From Brevibacillus composti (GTDB lineage Bacteria > Bacillota > Bacilli > Brevibacillales > Brevibacillaceae): a stretch of DNA of 64,000 nucleotides. The notes under the pieces are model-generated. The model did not search any database, was not told the DNA's origin, and was given only the letters and a program-made list of their open reading frames with translations. Position numbers and translations under genes: made by a program. The stretch lies in the NCBI RefSeq assembly GCF_016406105.1, contig NZ_CP066308.1, positions 2,391,501-2,455,500 of the forward strand. The letters run 5' to 3'. Shown in pieces: positions 51,669 to 61,936 of the stretch (position 1 is its first letter; every line of letters starts with the position of its first letter).

Positions 51669-52709
51669 TTACGATTGGGGAGGAATTTTGACGATCTGTC
51701 CTTCTACGAGCTGCGCGTCGGCGCTGATTCCATTGTAGCTGGCGATTTTTTTCACACCGCTGTTATGTCCGTAGTAGAGGCGCGACAATTGGAAGAGCGT
51801 CTCCCCTTTTTTCACTTTATGCTGTCTCACGCCTGGCTCCGCCGGTGATACGGACTGCTCGGCTGCCGTTTGTGGCTTGGGAGCACCGCCGTTCTTCGCT
51901 GAAGCTTCGGATTTGGCTGCACCATTGTTCTTCGTTGCCACATCGGATTTGGCTGTTGCGCCGTTCTTGTCCCCTGCTTGGGGACGGGCAGCCACGCCGG
52001 TTGCGGAGGAAGCGGATGCCGGACTGGACGGATTGGCGTTTGTGTTGTCAGTGTCCCCGGCCAGGCTGCTTTCGCCAGTCGTTTGGCCGGCGCCGGGGCT
52101 CGCAAGGCTGACAGCATCTGTGCCGCCAGTTGCTCCGCCCTGTCCGTTTGCCTCTGCACCCACCTTTTCGGCCGGGAGAGGAGCCTTGGCGTTCCCGGCC
52201 TGCTCCGTCTGCTGGATGGGCTGGGTGGAAGCCGTACCCGCGGGAGCATACCCCTTCTCCTCCACCGTGACTTTCGCGGGCGCGGACTGCGCCGCCTTGT
52301 ACAATTCGAAGCCGATCAAGACAAAGAAAAGCGTGCCGAACAGCGCCAGCCCTGCCTTGAGCAATGTCATATAGGGAAACGGACCTGTCCTCGTCCTGCC
52401 GTCTCGGCTTGGCTGCTGGTGTTTGAGACGGCGCGGCGGGAAACCCTGCTGTCCGGCTGCGCCCGCACGCTCTGGGAGGGTGACGGGAGGATGCTCTTCC
52501 CCGCTTGTCCCGGGCAGCGACCCATCGCTCTGGGCGCGAGCAAAGCCGGATTCCGGCCATTCGCGATCTGCGAAACCGGCGCTGCTCTCCGGCGGTTCTC
52601 CGCTTTCAAGCAGCTTTAAGCTCTCAAGCAGTTCCATGCTTCCCGGCAATTCGATTCTCTCTGGGAATTCGTTGTTTTTTGAAGGCTGTTTGTCTTCATG
52701 CCTTGTCAC
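51669..52709 (-). CDS. ypbE: LysM-domain membrane protein (YpbE-like)
   Basis: 346 aa. A ~110-residue cytoplasmic part, one transmembrane helix (LLKAGLALFGTLFFVLIGFE), a long Ala/Gly/Ser/Asn/Lys-rich linker, and one LysM at the end (HKVKKGETLFQLSRLYYGHN). LysM binds peptidoglycan. The layout resembles YpbE but with an expanded linker rich in short AKS/KNGG repeats. GTG start, AGGAGG 8 bp upstream; overlaps the protease stop (GTGA). Confidence 0.85.
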   Translation of the reverse strand: MTRHEDKQPSKNNEFPERIELPGSMELLESLKLLESGEPPESSAGFADREWPESGFARAQSDGSLPGTSGEEHPPVTLPERAGAAGQQGFPPRRLKHQQPSRDGRTRTGPFPYMTLLKAGLALFGTLFFVLIGFELYKAAQSAPAKVTVEEKGYAPAGTASTQPIQQTEQAGNAKAPLPAEKVGAEANGQGGATGGTDAVSLASPGAGQTTGESSLAGDTDNTNANPSSPASASSATGVAARPQAGDKNGATAKSDVATKNNGAAKSEASAKNGGAPKPQTAAEQSVSPAEPGVRQHKVKKGETLFQLSRLYYGHNSGVKKIASYNGISADAQLVEGQIVKIPPQS

Positions 52710-53287
52710 TTCCGGCTCCTCCTCTCACGCGTACAACCACACTGAATATAGAAGGCAAGCAAAAGATCAATCAAGATATGGGCAAGAATCGGCGGGAGCA
52801 GCAGACCATTTGCTTCAAACAGACAGCCCAACAGCCAGCTCGTAAGAAAAACACTGCCGATTAACAGCGGCTTTCTCAAATAGCGGACATGGACCAACGT
52901 AAACAAAAGGCTGGTCCACAGGTTCCCGGCAAACGGCTGAATGACGCCGCGAAACAGCCATTCCTCCCCCAGGCCGATTATGATGCAAAGCAGCGCTGTT
53001 TGCCAAGGAGAGAGCCCGGAAAAGATCCGTTCGTTTATATCTCCGTCATCCTGCCATTTTGGCGGCAAATAACGGTCCATCGCGATGCTGGTGAGGACGA
53101 CGAGCAGAGCGACCCCTCCCGACCAGAGTAATGCCCTTGCTGGCGGGAGATGGAAGAGGGCGAGCGATTTTTCCCAACCGTGAAAGATCAGGCTCCCCGC
53201 TGCTGCCAGTCCCAGTACGATCAGCTGCGTCAGCCACAGATGAAAGCGCAGTGTCGCGTCGTCAATCATAGGATGCTGCTCTTTCAA
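52706..53287 (-). CDS. ypbD: CPBP-family intramembrane protease (YpbD-like)
   Basis: 193 aa, about six transmembrane helices. GLGEEWLFRGVIQPF holds the EExxxR motif and LLFTLVHVRYL and LPPILAHILIDLLLAF the conserved His. CPBP/Abi proteins process peptides or bacteriocins. TTG start with GGGAGG 9 bp upstream inside recS; start and recS stop overlap as TTGA. Confidence 0.85.
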   Translation of the reverse strand: MKEQHPMIDDATLRFHLWLTQLIVLGLAAAGSLIFHGWEKSLALFHLPPARALLWSGGVALLVVLTSIAMDRYLPPKWQDDGDINERIFSGLSPWQTALLCIIIGLGEEWLFRGVIQPFAGNLWTSLLFTLVHVRYLRKPLLIGSVFLTSWLLGCLFEANGLLLPPILAHILIDLLLAFYIQCGCTRERRSRK

Positions 53288-54861
53288 CAGACACTGCCTC
53301 CCTTTTTATTCGGCAAAAGGTTTTCCAATGCCTTCCGCAAATTCCATTCTGTTTTGTTCGTCTGCCCGCTTGCCGGGGTCCCAACTCGTTTGAAAGCCGA
53401 TGGATCAAGTCCGCAGTATGTACAGCATGCGTGTGAAAACGAGCGGTCGGTCTCGCCAAAATAACGGTTCAACCGCTCCCGAAAGCAGCCAGCGCCCTCC
53501 AACCAGGAGAGCATATCGATCAGTTTTTTTCTCTTTTGCCGTTTGGGCGTCTCCATCGCCCGCATCATGGCCGCCGCTGTCTCCTGTCTGGCTGAGCGGG
53601 ACGCCTCCGCGAAGGCGTAGCGAATGTGATCGCGGCCTGTGGACACATCGCTGACGCAACCCGCCTGCTCCGCATAAAAAAACAACAAGCCGGCCATCTC
53701 TTCCGGTATGTCGGCGAGAAGCAGCTCCTGCAGCGAGATCAGCCCCTGGCTTGACAGGAGCTGCAGAAAACGGTGCAGCTGCTCCTCTGTGGGATATTCT
53801 TTTCCCTGCAAATGGGCGTGAATCAGCCTGTCTTCCGGGGCATAGTACAAGCCGGCATAGCCAGCCTGCCCATCGCGTCCCACCCTGCCGATCTCCTGGG
53901 CGTATGCTTCCAGGCTGGGGGGAAAGTGATAGTGAAGCACGTAGCGGATATCCGGCTTGTCGATGCCCATGCCAAAGGCATTGGTAGCCACGATCACATC
54001 CAGCTCGTCACGCAAAAACTGGGTCTGGACGACCATGCGATCCATGCCGCTCATTCCGCCGTGGTAACCGTGCACTCGTTTTTTTCCGGCAATCTGGCAT
54101 TCGGCAGCCAAAGCCTCGACCGCCTGCCTCGTGCCGCAATAGACGATGCCCGGCCCCTCCAGCTCCTCGATTGCCTTGGCGACCAGACGTCGGCGCTCCT
54201 CCTCTGACTTCACCGGGATGATGTCCATCGCAATATTGCCTCGGTTCAGCGGCTGTGCCACCACATCGCCTGGCTCAATCTGCAGCAGTCTGCATATCTC
54301 CTCCCTCACGCCGGGCGCAGCAGTAGCCGTCACCGCGAGCACGGGAGGGGTACCCAACTGTTTGATCACTTCGGGCAAGCGGAGGTAATCTGTGCGAAAG
54401 TCATGACCCCATTGGGAGATGCAATGCGCCTCGTCGACAGCCACCATGGACACTCCCGCGCGGCGCAGCGCCATTTGCAGAGCCGGACTTTGCAATTTTT
54501 CCGGCGACACGTACACCATTTTACAGACGCCGCTGGCGATCTCGGCCAACAGCTCACGCGCTTCCGCCGGTTCCAGCATGCTGTTGACATAGGCGGCAGG
54601 AATGCGCCGCTTGCCGCGTAGCTGCTGGACCTGATCGACCATCAGCGAGATCAGCGGCGAGACGACGACGGCCGTCCCTGGCAGGCAGAGTGCCGGCAGC
54701 TGATAGGTGATCGACTTCCCTCCGCCGGTGGCCAGCAGCCCCAGCACATTCTTGCGCTGCCAGATCCTCTCCATGATTTCCAGCTGTCCGGGTCGGAAAG
54801 CTGTATAGCCGAAATAAAGCCGCAATTGATCATGCAGCCATGTCCGCCATCTCTCATTCAT
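53284..54861 (-). CDS. recS: RecQ-family ATP-dependent DNA helicase (RecS-like)
   Basis: 525 aa. Helicase motifs I (LLATGGGKSITYQLPA), II (VDEAHCISQWGHDFR), III (AVTATA) and VI region (IGRVGRDGQAGYAGLYYAPE), then the zinc-binding CCTYC cluster; no HRDC domain. Length and synteny with ypbB, ypbD and fer identify it with B. subtilis recS (ypbC) rather than the longer RecQ. 3'-5' helicase, recombination and repair. Confidence 0.93.
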   Translation of the reverse strand: MNERWRTWLHDQLRLYFGYTAFRPGQLEIMERIWQRKNVLGLLATGGGKSITYQLPALCLPGTAVVVSPLISLMVDQVQQLRGKRRIPAAYVNSMLEPAEARELLAEIASGVCKMVYVSPEKLQSPALQMALRRAGVSMVAVDEAHCISQWGHDFRTDYLRLPEVIKQLGTPPVLAVTATAAPGVREEICRLLQIEPGDVVAQPLNRGNIAMDIIPVKSEEERRRLVAKAIEELEGPGIVYCGTRQAVEALAAECQIAGKKRVHGYHGGMSGMDRMVVQTQFLRDELDVIVATNAFGMGIDKPDIRYVLHYHFPPSLEAYAQEIGRVGRDGQAGYAGLYYAPEDRLIHAHLQGKEYPTEEQLHRFLQLLSSQGLISLQELLLADIPEEMAGLLFFYAEQAGCVSDVSTGRDHIRYAFAEASRSARQETAAAMMRAMETPKRQKRKKLIDMLSWLEGAGCFRERLNRYFGETDRSFSHACCTYCGLDPSAFKRVGTPASGQTNKTEWNLRKALENLLPNKKGGSVC

Positions 54862-55970
54862 TCGCTTCCCCTCCCCCTCGCCAGCGCCAGGCGGATCTGC
54901 AGGTAGGAAACGCCCGGTCCCAGCTGATCTTTCACTCTTCTCAGCCTGCTTGTCCCCAATTTTTCGCTAATGGCCGCAATCTGTTCGGCCAATTCAGCCG
55001 GCAGGTAGGCGGAACTGTCCCATTCCGGACAACGCAGGGCGATTTCCACCAGATGGTCTTCCACTGTACTCGGTTTGATCCCGCGCTTTTGGGCTATTTC
55101 TTCGATGGTGCAGCCGCGTTTGGTCATCGCATACGTAAGCGATGCGCTCTCCGTCAGGCGGGGATCCCGCTCTCCTTCCCTGGCGAGCAAAGAGGCAAGG
55201 AGCGGAAATTGCTGCGCGTGCTCCTGCAAATAGGTGATCATCCGGGCGAGGCCAGACCGCAGCTGCAGCAGTATGTAGGAGGGCGCTTCCTGTTTTTCCA
55301 TGCCGAGCTGGGTCAGCGTCACGCCCGATTGGGACAACCCTGTGAAGAGGCGAACTATGATCTCTTGAACCGGCTCGGGCAGCATTCGCATGCATGCATA
55401 CAGCTCGTCCGCCAGCCCGTCAAGCCAGCGCTTCCGGTCCTGCCCGCCAGACAGCTGCATTCTGACCCAGCGCTGGATCCGTTTGTCCTGGACGATCGGC
55501 TGAAAGGACACGTCATTTTCTAACAAATGGGAGCACGTCTGCACCAGCAGATGGAGGCGCAGCCAAAACGTGTCCAGCTGTTCGGGGATGTCCGCTCTGT
55601 CAAATGGAGCAAACCAAAAGGATAGCCGGTATTTCTCCTCGGCTTCCCGGGACAGTTGCTGCGCTTTTTCCGTCAGCTGAAAGGACGGCTTTTTCCTGTT
55701 TTCGGTTGCAGGGATGGCGATGATCAGGCCATTCTCCTGCATTCGCCGAACAATTTTCTCCCATTCCTCTTTCAAAAGGCGGGGAAACATCCGATAATAC
55801 GGATAAAGGCTGTATAAATGAACGTCCTGCAAGGTCTGGTTGGCTTTTCGTCCGCGAAGGATATAGTACAAGGACTGGATCGTCCTCTCCCCTGCCAGGG
55901 GTTTCATCCCGCCGAGCAGCAGGGAACACAAAAAGGTCCATTCCTGTTCGGAAAGAGTTGGACTGCTCAT
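54858..55970 (-). CDS. ypbB: YpbB-like protein with C-terminal helix-turn-helix
   Basis: 370 aa. The C-terminal ~90 residues contain an HTH (TKRGCTIEEIAQKRGIKPST then VEDHLVEIALRC), a helicase-associated HTH_40 type. It overlaps recS by 4 bp and probably supplies the missing C-terminal part of the helicase in trans. AAAGGAG before ATG. Confidence 0.85.
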   Translation of the reverse strand: MSSPTLSEQEWTFLCSLLLGGMKPLAGERTIQSLYYILRGRKANQTLQDVHLYSLYPYYRMFPRLLKEEWEKIVRRMQENGLIIAIPATENRKKPSFQLTEKAQQLSREAEEKYRLSFWFAPFDRADIPEQLDTFWLRLHLLVQTCSHLLENDVSFQPIVQDKRIQRWVRMQLSGGQDRKRWLDGLADELYACMRMLPEPVQEIIVRLFTGLSQSGVTLTQLGMEKQEAPSYILLQLRSGLARMITYLQEHAQQFPLLASLLAREGERDPRLTESASLTYAMTKRGCTIEEIAQKRGIKPSTVEDHLVEIALRCPEWDSSAYLPAELAEQIAAISEKLGTSRLRRVKDQLGPGVSYLQIRLALARGRGSE

Positions 55971-56069
55971 GGCTACTCCTTTTCATAAACGGGCATGCTC
56001 CCCTGGCCCTCGTGTACAAAGGCCCGGCGAACGCATCCCTTACTCGTACCAACAACTGTGGAGGATTAT

Positions 56070-56981
56070 ATGAACAAGCGTCTGTCGAAATCTGAATTTT
56101 TATTTGCCTACATGATCATCATATCACTTGCTTGCCTGGTTGGCGGATTTTTTTTCGGCGCCTATTATATGAAATCAAAGATCGCGGCGGAGCAGGCTGC
56201 CATCGTGGAACAGCAGAGATTGGAAGCGGAGCGGGAGCGTCAGCTGCGCGAGCAAAAGCTCTACAGCGAACAGGACTTTATCCGTTTTTACTACGCGGTC
56301 TACGCCCCCTTTCTGGAGCTGAAGCGCGTCCATTTTGAAAAGATGGAGGCTTGGCCCGATCAGGACCCTGCCACTCGCAAAGACAGCATAAAAGCCCTGA
56401 TCGAAGCCGCCAAGCAAACCACTACGCAGCTCGGCAAGGAAGTGCCGCTGCCCACCTCTCCTCTGCTGGTGCAGGCCCATACGCAGTATCAAGCAGGGGC
56501 ACGGGCTTATTTGGATGGTATGAAGCAATTGCTATCCGATCAGAATAATAATGCTCTCTCGCCGGACGAAATCACGGCCCGGCTCGCCTTGACCAACTGG
56601 TTCAAAGCCAACGAGCAATTTTACCATTCGCTGGCGGCCTGGGAGTCCGCTTATGTCACCAAGCAGCCTCTGCCCAAGGAACTACCGGCTGCAGTCAGCA
56701 TAGAGCAATGGAAGCAGCTGCCGTTCCATTACAAGACGTACCTCGCGGCCACTGCGATGACAGCGCACAACAAATGGGGCGGCTACAACCCGGAAGATTT
56801 GACGGCCCGGCTCGATTTGTTGTTCGAGTCCGATGATGTCAAAAATTTAGGAATCAAGGATCTCCATGCCGCCGTCCGCGTCCTCACCGCGACAGATGCG
56901 GTTCACAGCGGGGACTTCAAAGAGTTCCAGCACAAGCATTACAGCAGCTTGAAGACACCGGAAATCCCCCTGTATCGATAG
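56070..56981 (+). CDS. Hypothetical membrane-anchored protein, 303 aa
   Basis: MNKRLSKSEFLFAYMIIIS then a transmembrane helix (LACLVGGFFFGAYYMKSK), then a charged coiled-coil stretch (AERERQLREQK) and an extracytoplasmic helical domain. GTGGAGG precedes the ATG at 56070. Divergent from ypbB and followed by fer. Family not recognised. Confidence 0.75.
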   Translation: MNKRLSKSEFLFAYMIIISLACLVGGFFFGAYYMKSKIAAEQAAIVEQQRLEAERERQLREQKLYSEQDFIRFYYAVYAPFLELKRVHFEKMEAWPDQDPATRKDSIKALIEAAKQTTTQLGKEVPLPTSPLLVQAHTQYQAGARAYLDGMKQLLSDQNNNALSPDEITARLALTNWFKANEQFYHSLAAWESAYVTKQPLPKELPAAVSIEQWKQLPFHYKTYLAATAMTAHNKWGGYNPEDLTARLDLLFESDDVKNLGIKDLHAAVRVLTATDAVHSGDFKEFQHKHYSSLKTPEIPLYR

Positions 56982-57008
56982 TCGTACATTTTTAGATGCG
57001 ATTCATTC

Positions 57009-57037
57009 TTGAAATCTTACCAGACACAGCATACAAT
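57009..57037 (+). promoter_or_regulatory. Promoter of fer
   Basis: TTGAAA (57009-57014), 17 bp, TACAAT (57032-57037). Confidence 0.65.
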
Positions 57038-57039
57038 GA

Positions 57040-57294
<255 letters not shown>

Positions 57295-57313
57295 GATTCC
57301 CAGCTCACAACAC

Positions 57314-57354
57314 AAAAAACCGCTCACGACTTTTATGGACGTGGGGGGTTTTTT
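57314..57354 (+). terminator. Terminator of fer
   Basis: AAAAAACC..CACG-ACTTTTATGGA-CGTG..GGTTTTTT. Confidence 0.75.
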
Positions 57355-57383
57355 CATTTTGAACACATTTTGCCCGCAATTCA

Positions 57384-57392
57384 TGGTATAAT
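57384..57392 (+). promoter_or_regulatory. Extended -10 promoter of ppaC
   Basis: TGG-TATAAT (TATAAT at 57387-57392), 35 bp before the ATG. Confidence 0.6.
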
Positions 57393-57426
57393 TTTCTCGC
57401 CAAAAAACTATGAAGGAGCAATTCGG

Positions 57427-58359
57427 ATGGGAAAAACTCTTATCTTTGGACACCGGAATCCCGATACGGATTCCATTTGTTCTGCGCTGGTCTACGCGGA
57501 TCTGAAAACCAAACTGGGCGCTGACGTAGAACCGGTTCGCCTCGGAGAAATTGGCGGGGAAACGCGCTTCGTCCTGGATACGTTTCAGGTAGCCGCCCCC
57601 CGTTTGATCGAAACAGCCGCAAATGAAGTGGATCAGGTCATCCTGGTAGATCATAACGAGCGTCAACAAAGCGTAAGCGACATCGACCAAGTGCAAGTGG
57701 TAGAGGTCATCGACCATCACCGCATCGCCAATTTTGAAACAAGCAATCCCCTCTATTACCGTGCAGAGCCTGTCGGCTGCACCACGACGATATTGAAAAA
57801 AATGTACAAGGAGCACGGCGTAGACATTTCCAAAGAGATGGCAGGACTGATGCTGTCCGCGATCATTTCCGACACGCTTCTTCTCAAGTCCCCCACCTGC
57901 ACCGACCAGGATGTGGCGGCAGCGCGTGAATTGGCGGAGATCGCTGGTGTCGACTTGGAAAGCTACGGCCTGGAAATGCTGAAGGCAGGCGCGGATCTTA
58001 GCGACAAATCTATCCAGCAGCTCATCTCCCTGGACGCCAAGGAGTTTCAAATGGGCAATTACAAAGTAGAAATCGCCCAGGTAAATGCCGTGGACGTCAA
58101 CGAAGTCATGGTTCGTCAAGCCGAGCTCGAGGCTGCTCTTTCCGCCATTATCGAAGAAAAAGGGCTCGACCTGTTCCTATTTGTCGTGACCGATATTCTG
58201 AACAATGATTCCATCGGACTGGCATTGGGCAAGGCTGCTCATGCCGTGGAAAAAGCGTACAACGTACAGCTGGATCAGAACAAAGCGGTGCTGAAAGGCG
58301 TCGTCTCCCGCAAAAAGCAAATCGTGCCTGTTTTGACGGATACGCTCTCCAGCATGTAA
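57427..58359 (+). CDS. ppaC: Manganese-dependent inorganic pyrophosphatase (family II)
   Basis: 310 aa. DHH-type metal motifs [27 protein letters not shown] and [10 protein letters not shown], and the C-terminal DHHA2 part ending [19 protein letters not shown]. Hydrolyses PPi and drives biosynthesis. AAGGAG before the ATG. Its last 183 bp are overlapped antisense by the IS1182 transposase frame; its terminator is supplied by the insertion sequence. Confidence 0.96.
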   Translation: MGKTLIFGHRNPDTDSICSALVYADLKTKLGADVEPVRLGEIGGETRFVLDTFQVAAPRLIETAANEVDQVILVDHNERQQSVSDIDQVQVVEVIDHHRIANFETSNPLYYRAEPVGCTTTILKKMYKEHGVDISKEMAGLMLSAIISDTLLLKSPTCTDQDVAAARELAEIAGVDLESYGLEMLKAGADLSDKSIQQLISLDAKEFQMGNYKVEIAQVNAVDVNEVMVRQAELEAALSAIIEEKGLDLFLFVVTDILNNDSIGLALGKAAHAVEKAYNVQLDQNKAVLKGVVSRKKQIVPVLTDTLSSM

Positions 58360-60210
58360 TTCCTTTTCCCGAAATAGAGACCGTACGTAAAAAGGGGCTG
58401 TCCAATAAGTCCCCAAAATAAAAAGTTGGGCGGAAAAACGTAATGTTTTCCGTCCAGCTTTTTTGTGCGGCTGCTTTTGCAGGAAAGTAGCGAGGCGGAT
58501 GCCTGCCACTTTCAATAGATTGTGGGCCAATGCCACAATCCCAAACTCGACGTGAACCTTGTCCAGCCCCCGTAAGGAGAACCGTCGGAACGACCGGTTG
58601 CCCTTGAGGTGACCGAACACGCTTTCTACCTCCACTTTACGCCGAGCATAGATCGCGGACTTCTCGTCATCCTCAAGGGCTCTTTTGGCCTTTGCCTTTA
58701 ACTCTTCCCATATCGTGTTCCAGTGTACCTGGCGATTCCCTTTTGCTTTGGTGCACGAGAGCTTGAGCGGGCAATCGCTACAATCCTCACATTCATAGAT
58801 CTTGAAGCTTTGCTCCAGGCCAGAAGCGTTTTTTTTCGTCTGGTATTTCTTAAAGCGAACGTATCGACCATTCGGGCAAACAAAGCGATCATCCTGCTCT
58901 TCATACGTCCAGTTGGAAGCGTGCCGGATGTCCTTCTGGTATCGTCGGGTTTTCTCCTTCAAATAGTTGCCGTAGGGTATGAGAAACTCAAATCGCGGCT
59001 GTTTTTCTTCGCCCATCGCATACAAGTAGTTTTCCTCGCTGCCATAGCCAGCGTCGGCAATCACGGTTTTGGGCATCGGCAACGAAGACGCCGCCAATCG
59101 CTCCATATGCGGAATAAAGCATCGTGTATCCGTAGGACGCTGATGGATGCTGTAGAACAAAACAAACTGGTTTTCCGTGGCCATTTGCACATTGTAGCCT
59201 GGCTTCAGTTGGCCATTTTTCATGTGATCTTCCTTCATGCGCATAAACGTGGCGTCCGGATCGGTTTTCGAGTAGCTGTTGCGATCGCCAAAGCAGGCTT
59301 TCTGCTGCTCATACTTGGCGAAGCGAGGAAGGAAATCCTTCCGAATCTGTTTCAGCGGCCTCTTCAAGGCACTGCGCGCTTTGCGCAAGGCTTTCCGCTC
59401 TTCGCTGCCGCTGGTCTGCGTGAGCTGTTCGGTTAAGCCTTCGACTCTTTCCTCCAGCACGGCCGCTGCTTCTTCGAGCTTGGCAGGGAGCTCTTCCGGG
59501 TCTGCCGCTGCATATTCGCCAGCTTCTTGCTGCGTGAGCGTATGAATATGCGCAAGGGTGGCCTGCACCTTTTCCTTGAGCTTTTCCTCGAAGCGAAGCG
59601 TGGATTTTTTCCACACAAAAGAGTACTTGTTCGCATCGGCTTCAATCTTTGTGCCATCCAAAAAGTACTGCTCCATCGAAATGTAGTTGTCCGCGATGAG
59701 CTTGCGGATCATCGTTTCAAACAGTTCGTCCATGAACGCTTTCATGCGCACGCCGCGAAAATCGTTCAAGGTACGGAAGTCAGGCTGCTGCATCGCCGCC
59801 AGCCACATGGCCGGGAGGTTCTCACGCAACAGCTTTTCAATACCGCGGCAGGAATAAACCTTTTGTGAGTAGCCGTAAAGGATCACCTTAAGCATCATTT
59901 TGGGATGGTAGGAACTGCGGCCTCCGCCCGTGTAATGAGCAAACAACTGCTGATCCGGAATGGCTTCGATCATTTCATCAATGACACGAGCCACATGATG
60001 GGTGGGAACATACATCTCCAAATCCAGAATCATCTGAGCCTGCTTGTTGTCGTACGGTTTGAAGGTAGGGGCAAGATGTCGCGTGGGCATCATTTTTTCT
60101 TCCACATCCTGTAGAGGAAGAGCCAGTTGCATGGTATAATCATGATTAGTAGTCGTCCGATTACGCAAGAAAATCGTCCTTTCTTGAATTGGTAGTGTGG
60201 TAACTTCCAT
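58177..60210 (-). CDS. tnp: IS1182-family transposase, frame running out of the element
   Basis: 677 aa from the ATG at 60210. DDE catalytic residues are in [34 protein letters not shown] and [19 protein letters not shown]. The N-terminal domain includes [20 protein letters not shown]. No stop occurs before the left end of the element (58389); about 71 residues (from [16 protein letters not shown] on) come from host DNA, crossing ppaC on the opposite strand. Ribosome site is poor; a TTG start ~60 bp later has AAAGGA. Confidence 0.9.
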   Translation of the reverse strand: MEVTTLPIQERTIFLRNRTTTNHDYTMQLALPLQDVEEKMMPTRHLAPTFKPYDNKQAQMILDLEMYVPTHHVARVIDEMIEAIPDQQLFAHYTGGGRSSYHPKMMLKVILYGYSQKVYSCRGIEKLLRENLPAMWLAAMQQPDFRTLNDFRGVRMKAFMDELFETMIRKLIADNYISMEQYFLDGTKIEADANKYSFVWKKSTLRFEEKLKEKVQATLAHIHTLTQQEAGEYAAADPEELPAKLEEAAAVLEERVEGLTEQLTQTSGSEERKALRKARSALKRPLKQIRKDFLPRFAKYEQQKACFGDRNSYSKTDPDATFMRMKEDHMKNGQLKPGYNVQMATENQFVLFYSIHQRPTDTRCFIPHMERLAASSLPMPKTVIADAGYGSEENYLYAMGEEKQPRFEFLIPYGNYLKEKTRRYQKDIRHASNWTYEEQDDRFVCPNGRYVRFKKYQTKKNASGLEQSFKIYECEDCSDCPLKLSCTKAKGNRQVHWNTIWEELKAKAKRALEDDEKSAIYARRKVEVESVFGHLKGNRSFRRFSLRGLDKVHVEFGIVALAHNLLKVAGIRLATFLQKQPHKKAGRKTLRFSAQLFILGTYWTAPFYVRSLFREKELHAGERIRQNRHDLLFAGDDAFQHRFVLIQLYVVRFFHGMSSLAQCQSDGIIVQNIGHDK
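58421..58464 (+). terminator. Terminator at the left end of the IS, likely used by ppaC
   Basis: AGTTGGGCGGAAAA..TTTTCCGTCCAGCT followed by TTTT on the plus strand; also forms on the minus strand inside the transposase coding frame. Confidence 0.7.
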
Positions 60211-60256
60211 TTTACAAGAAAAGACGGTTTTTTTGTGCTTATTTTTTACATTCAAC

Positions 60257-60306
60257 AAAAACGGGGCGCCCAGAAGTCAGTTTATGCTGACTTTCTGGAC
60301 AGCCCC
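60257..60306 (-). terminator. Hairpin at the right end of the IS
   Basis: Minus strand GGGGC..CCAGAA..CTGAC/GTCAG..TTCTGG..GCCCC followed by GTTTTTG. It should stop incoming transcription from the thioesterase gene before it reaches the transposase, a usual insertion-sequence safeguard. Confidence 0.7.
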
Positions 60307-60382
60307 TTTTTCTTCGCTTTCCATCTGAAGAACATTTCCCGGCTAAACGGCAAACATCGTCCTATCTTAGGAAGAAAGACAG

Positions 60383-61114
60383 TCAGTGCGGATGGAGAAA
60401 TAGTGCGCGGGTTTTCGCTTCCATTTTTTGCAGAATCAAACGGGCAATTTCCTCCTCGTGTTCAAACAGAATAAAATGACCGCCGGGAAACGGCTCCAGG
60501 TGACACAATCGCCTCGTGTACCTGCCCCATTCCCCCGCTTGTTTCGCAGACGTAAACAAATCGGCTTTCCCCTGTAAAACCAAAAAATCACAATCAAAAG
60601 CAACCGAAGTGTTTTGGGGTCTGTACGTCTCGACGATCTGGAAATCCGCCCGGATGATCGGCATGATGATTTCCAGGAGCTCTTCATGCAGCAAAAGCTC
60701 CTCGGGCGTCCCTCCAAACAACAGCAGCTCCTCCCGCAACTCCTCGTCAGAGAGGAGATGTCTTCTCTTCCCCACCGGCCGATGGGGCGGATTGCTGCCG
60801 GAAAAGACCGCGAGTTGGGGCAGCCTGTGTCCGCGGGCGGAGAGTTGATGAAGCAGTTCAAATGCGAGCAGGCTCCCCATGCTGTGTCCCAGAATCGCAT
60901 AGGGTCCCTCATCCACCTGCCCCTGTATCTGCTCGTAGATGTCGAAAACTGCATGCTCCATGCTGCGGTTCAACTTTTCCTTCAACCTCGCTCCTCTCCC
61001 CGCGAGCTCCACTGGCACCACTTCCATTCTCGGCAGGAACAGAGGCTTCCACTTCGCATATGCGCTGGCAGAACCACCGGCGTGCGGAAGGCAAAATAGT
61101 TTGTACTTGGGCAA
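60383..61114 (-). CDS. Type II thioesterase of a nonribosomal peptide/polyketide pathway
   Basis: 243 aa alpha/beta hydrolase. CLPHAGGSASAYAKW at the start, nucleophile ILGHSMGSLLAFELL, and GGHFILFEHE with the catalytic His. GrsT/SrfAD-type enzymes remove wrong acyl groups from carrier proteins. TTG start with GAGGAGG upstream. No synthetase gene lies inside the window, but the neighbours (phosphopantetheinyl transferase, RND pump) suit a lipopeptide or antibiotic system. Confidence 0.9.
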   Translation of the reverse strand: MPKYKLFCLPHAGGSASAYAKWKPLFLPRMEVVPVELAGRGARLKEKLNRSMEHAVFDIYEQIQGQVDEGPYAILGHSMGSLLAFELLHQLSARGHRLPQLAVFSGSNPPHRPVGKRRHLLSDEELREELLLFGGTPEELLLHEELLEIIMPIIRADFQIVETYRPQNTSVAFDCDFLVLQGKADLFTSAKQAGEWGRYTRRLCHLEPFPGGHFILFEHEEEIARLILQKMEAKTRALFLHPH

Positions 61115-61232
61115 AAGACCCCCTCCTCAGACACTCACTTTGGAAACCGTCTGAGCCCAGAATCTCGCTGACGGCTTTGCGTTTCAGGAATTCACAGCAA
61201 TAAGAATCAAGATCGCCCCTGGATACCGTCTG

Positions 61233-61916
61233 CTAGGTCAGCAGCTCAGAAGGCTGAGTCACGTACAGCTCATCGGTAAATTCCCGCGTCTGTGCGCAAA
61301 CGGACAGCTTATAGGCCGGGTCGAGGCCATATTGTTTAAAATACCAACGCTCGGGCGACTCAGCGTGGGCGGACAAATAAAAATGGTCGTGCCCCTGCTT
61401 GCGGATCGCAAACGAGTCCAACGGTATGGACAGCCCCTTGCCCACTGCCTTCAGATAGGCCTCCTTCAGCGTCCAAAGATCGTAAAAATAAGCGCAACGG
61501 TTTTCCACCGGCTGTCTTGCGAAGTCCTCGTATTCGATCGGCGAAAAAAAACGTTTGGCAATGCCCACATGCTGGGGAGTGATCTTTTCCACGTCGATCC
61601 CAACCGGAGCCGGGCTTATGGCGAGAACGACCCAGTCTCCGGAATGGGACGCATTGAAGTGGATGTGAGCTCTCCCTTTTACAGATGGTTTGCCATATGC
61701 ATCGTACTGAAAGTCGAGCTCTTCCTTTGCGATCTGGTGCGTTCGCGAGACGACGGTACGGGCAAGCACATCCGCCAACAACGTCCGGCAGGCATCCGCC
61801 TGCTTGCGGAATCTGCTGATTTTCTGGCGTTTTTCATCCGAAACCTGTTCGATCAGCGCATCATAGATATGCTGCGGCATGACGGCTGGTACTTTTACTG
61901 CATAGACCTGGACCAT
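61233..61916 (-). CDS. sfp: 4'-phosphopantetheinyl transferase, Sfp/Gsp type
   Basis: 227 aa. VGIDVEKITPQHVGIAKRFF (Mg and CoA site) and FYDLWTLKEAYLKAVGKGLS (W..KEA.K) are the signatures; length is that of the Sfp group that activates NRPS and PKS carrier domains. GAGGTG before the ATG at 61916. Between the RND pump and the thioesterase on the same strand. Confidence 0.94.
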   Translation of the reverse strand: MVQVYAVKVPAVMPQHIYDALIEQVSDEKRQKISRFRKQADACRTLLADVLARTVVSRTHQIAKEELDFQYDAYGKPSVKGRAHIHFNASHSGDWVVLAISPAPVGIDVEKITPQHVGIAKRFFSPIEYEDFARQPVENRCAYFYDLWTLKEAYLKAVGKGLSIPLDSFAIRKQGHDHFYLSAHAESPERWYFKQYGLDPAYKLSVCAQTREFTDELYVTQPSELLT

Positions 61917-61936
61917 GACCACCTCACGCTCCCTGT

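Larger units (their letters stand above)
58389..60311 (-). mobile_element. IS1182-family insertion sequence
   Basis: Terminal inverted repeats AAAAAGGGGCTGTCCA / TGGACAGCCCCTTTTT, perfect over 16 bp. Length 1,923 bp, one intact transposase frame. No clear target duplication beside the A/T-runs. It lies between ppaC and the thioesterase gene. Confidence 0.92.

Noticed and set aside
60122-60145. TGG-TATAAT on the plus strand inside the IS
   Set aside because: It lies within the transposase coding frame, with no gene in the direction it would serve.
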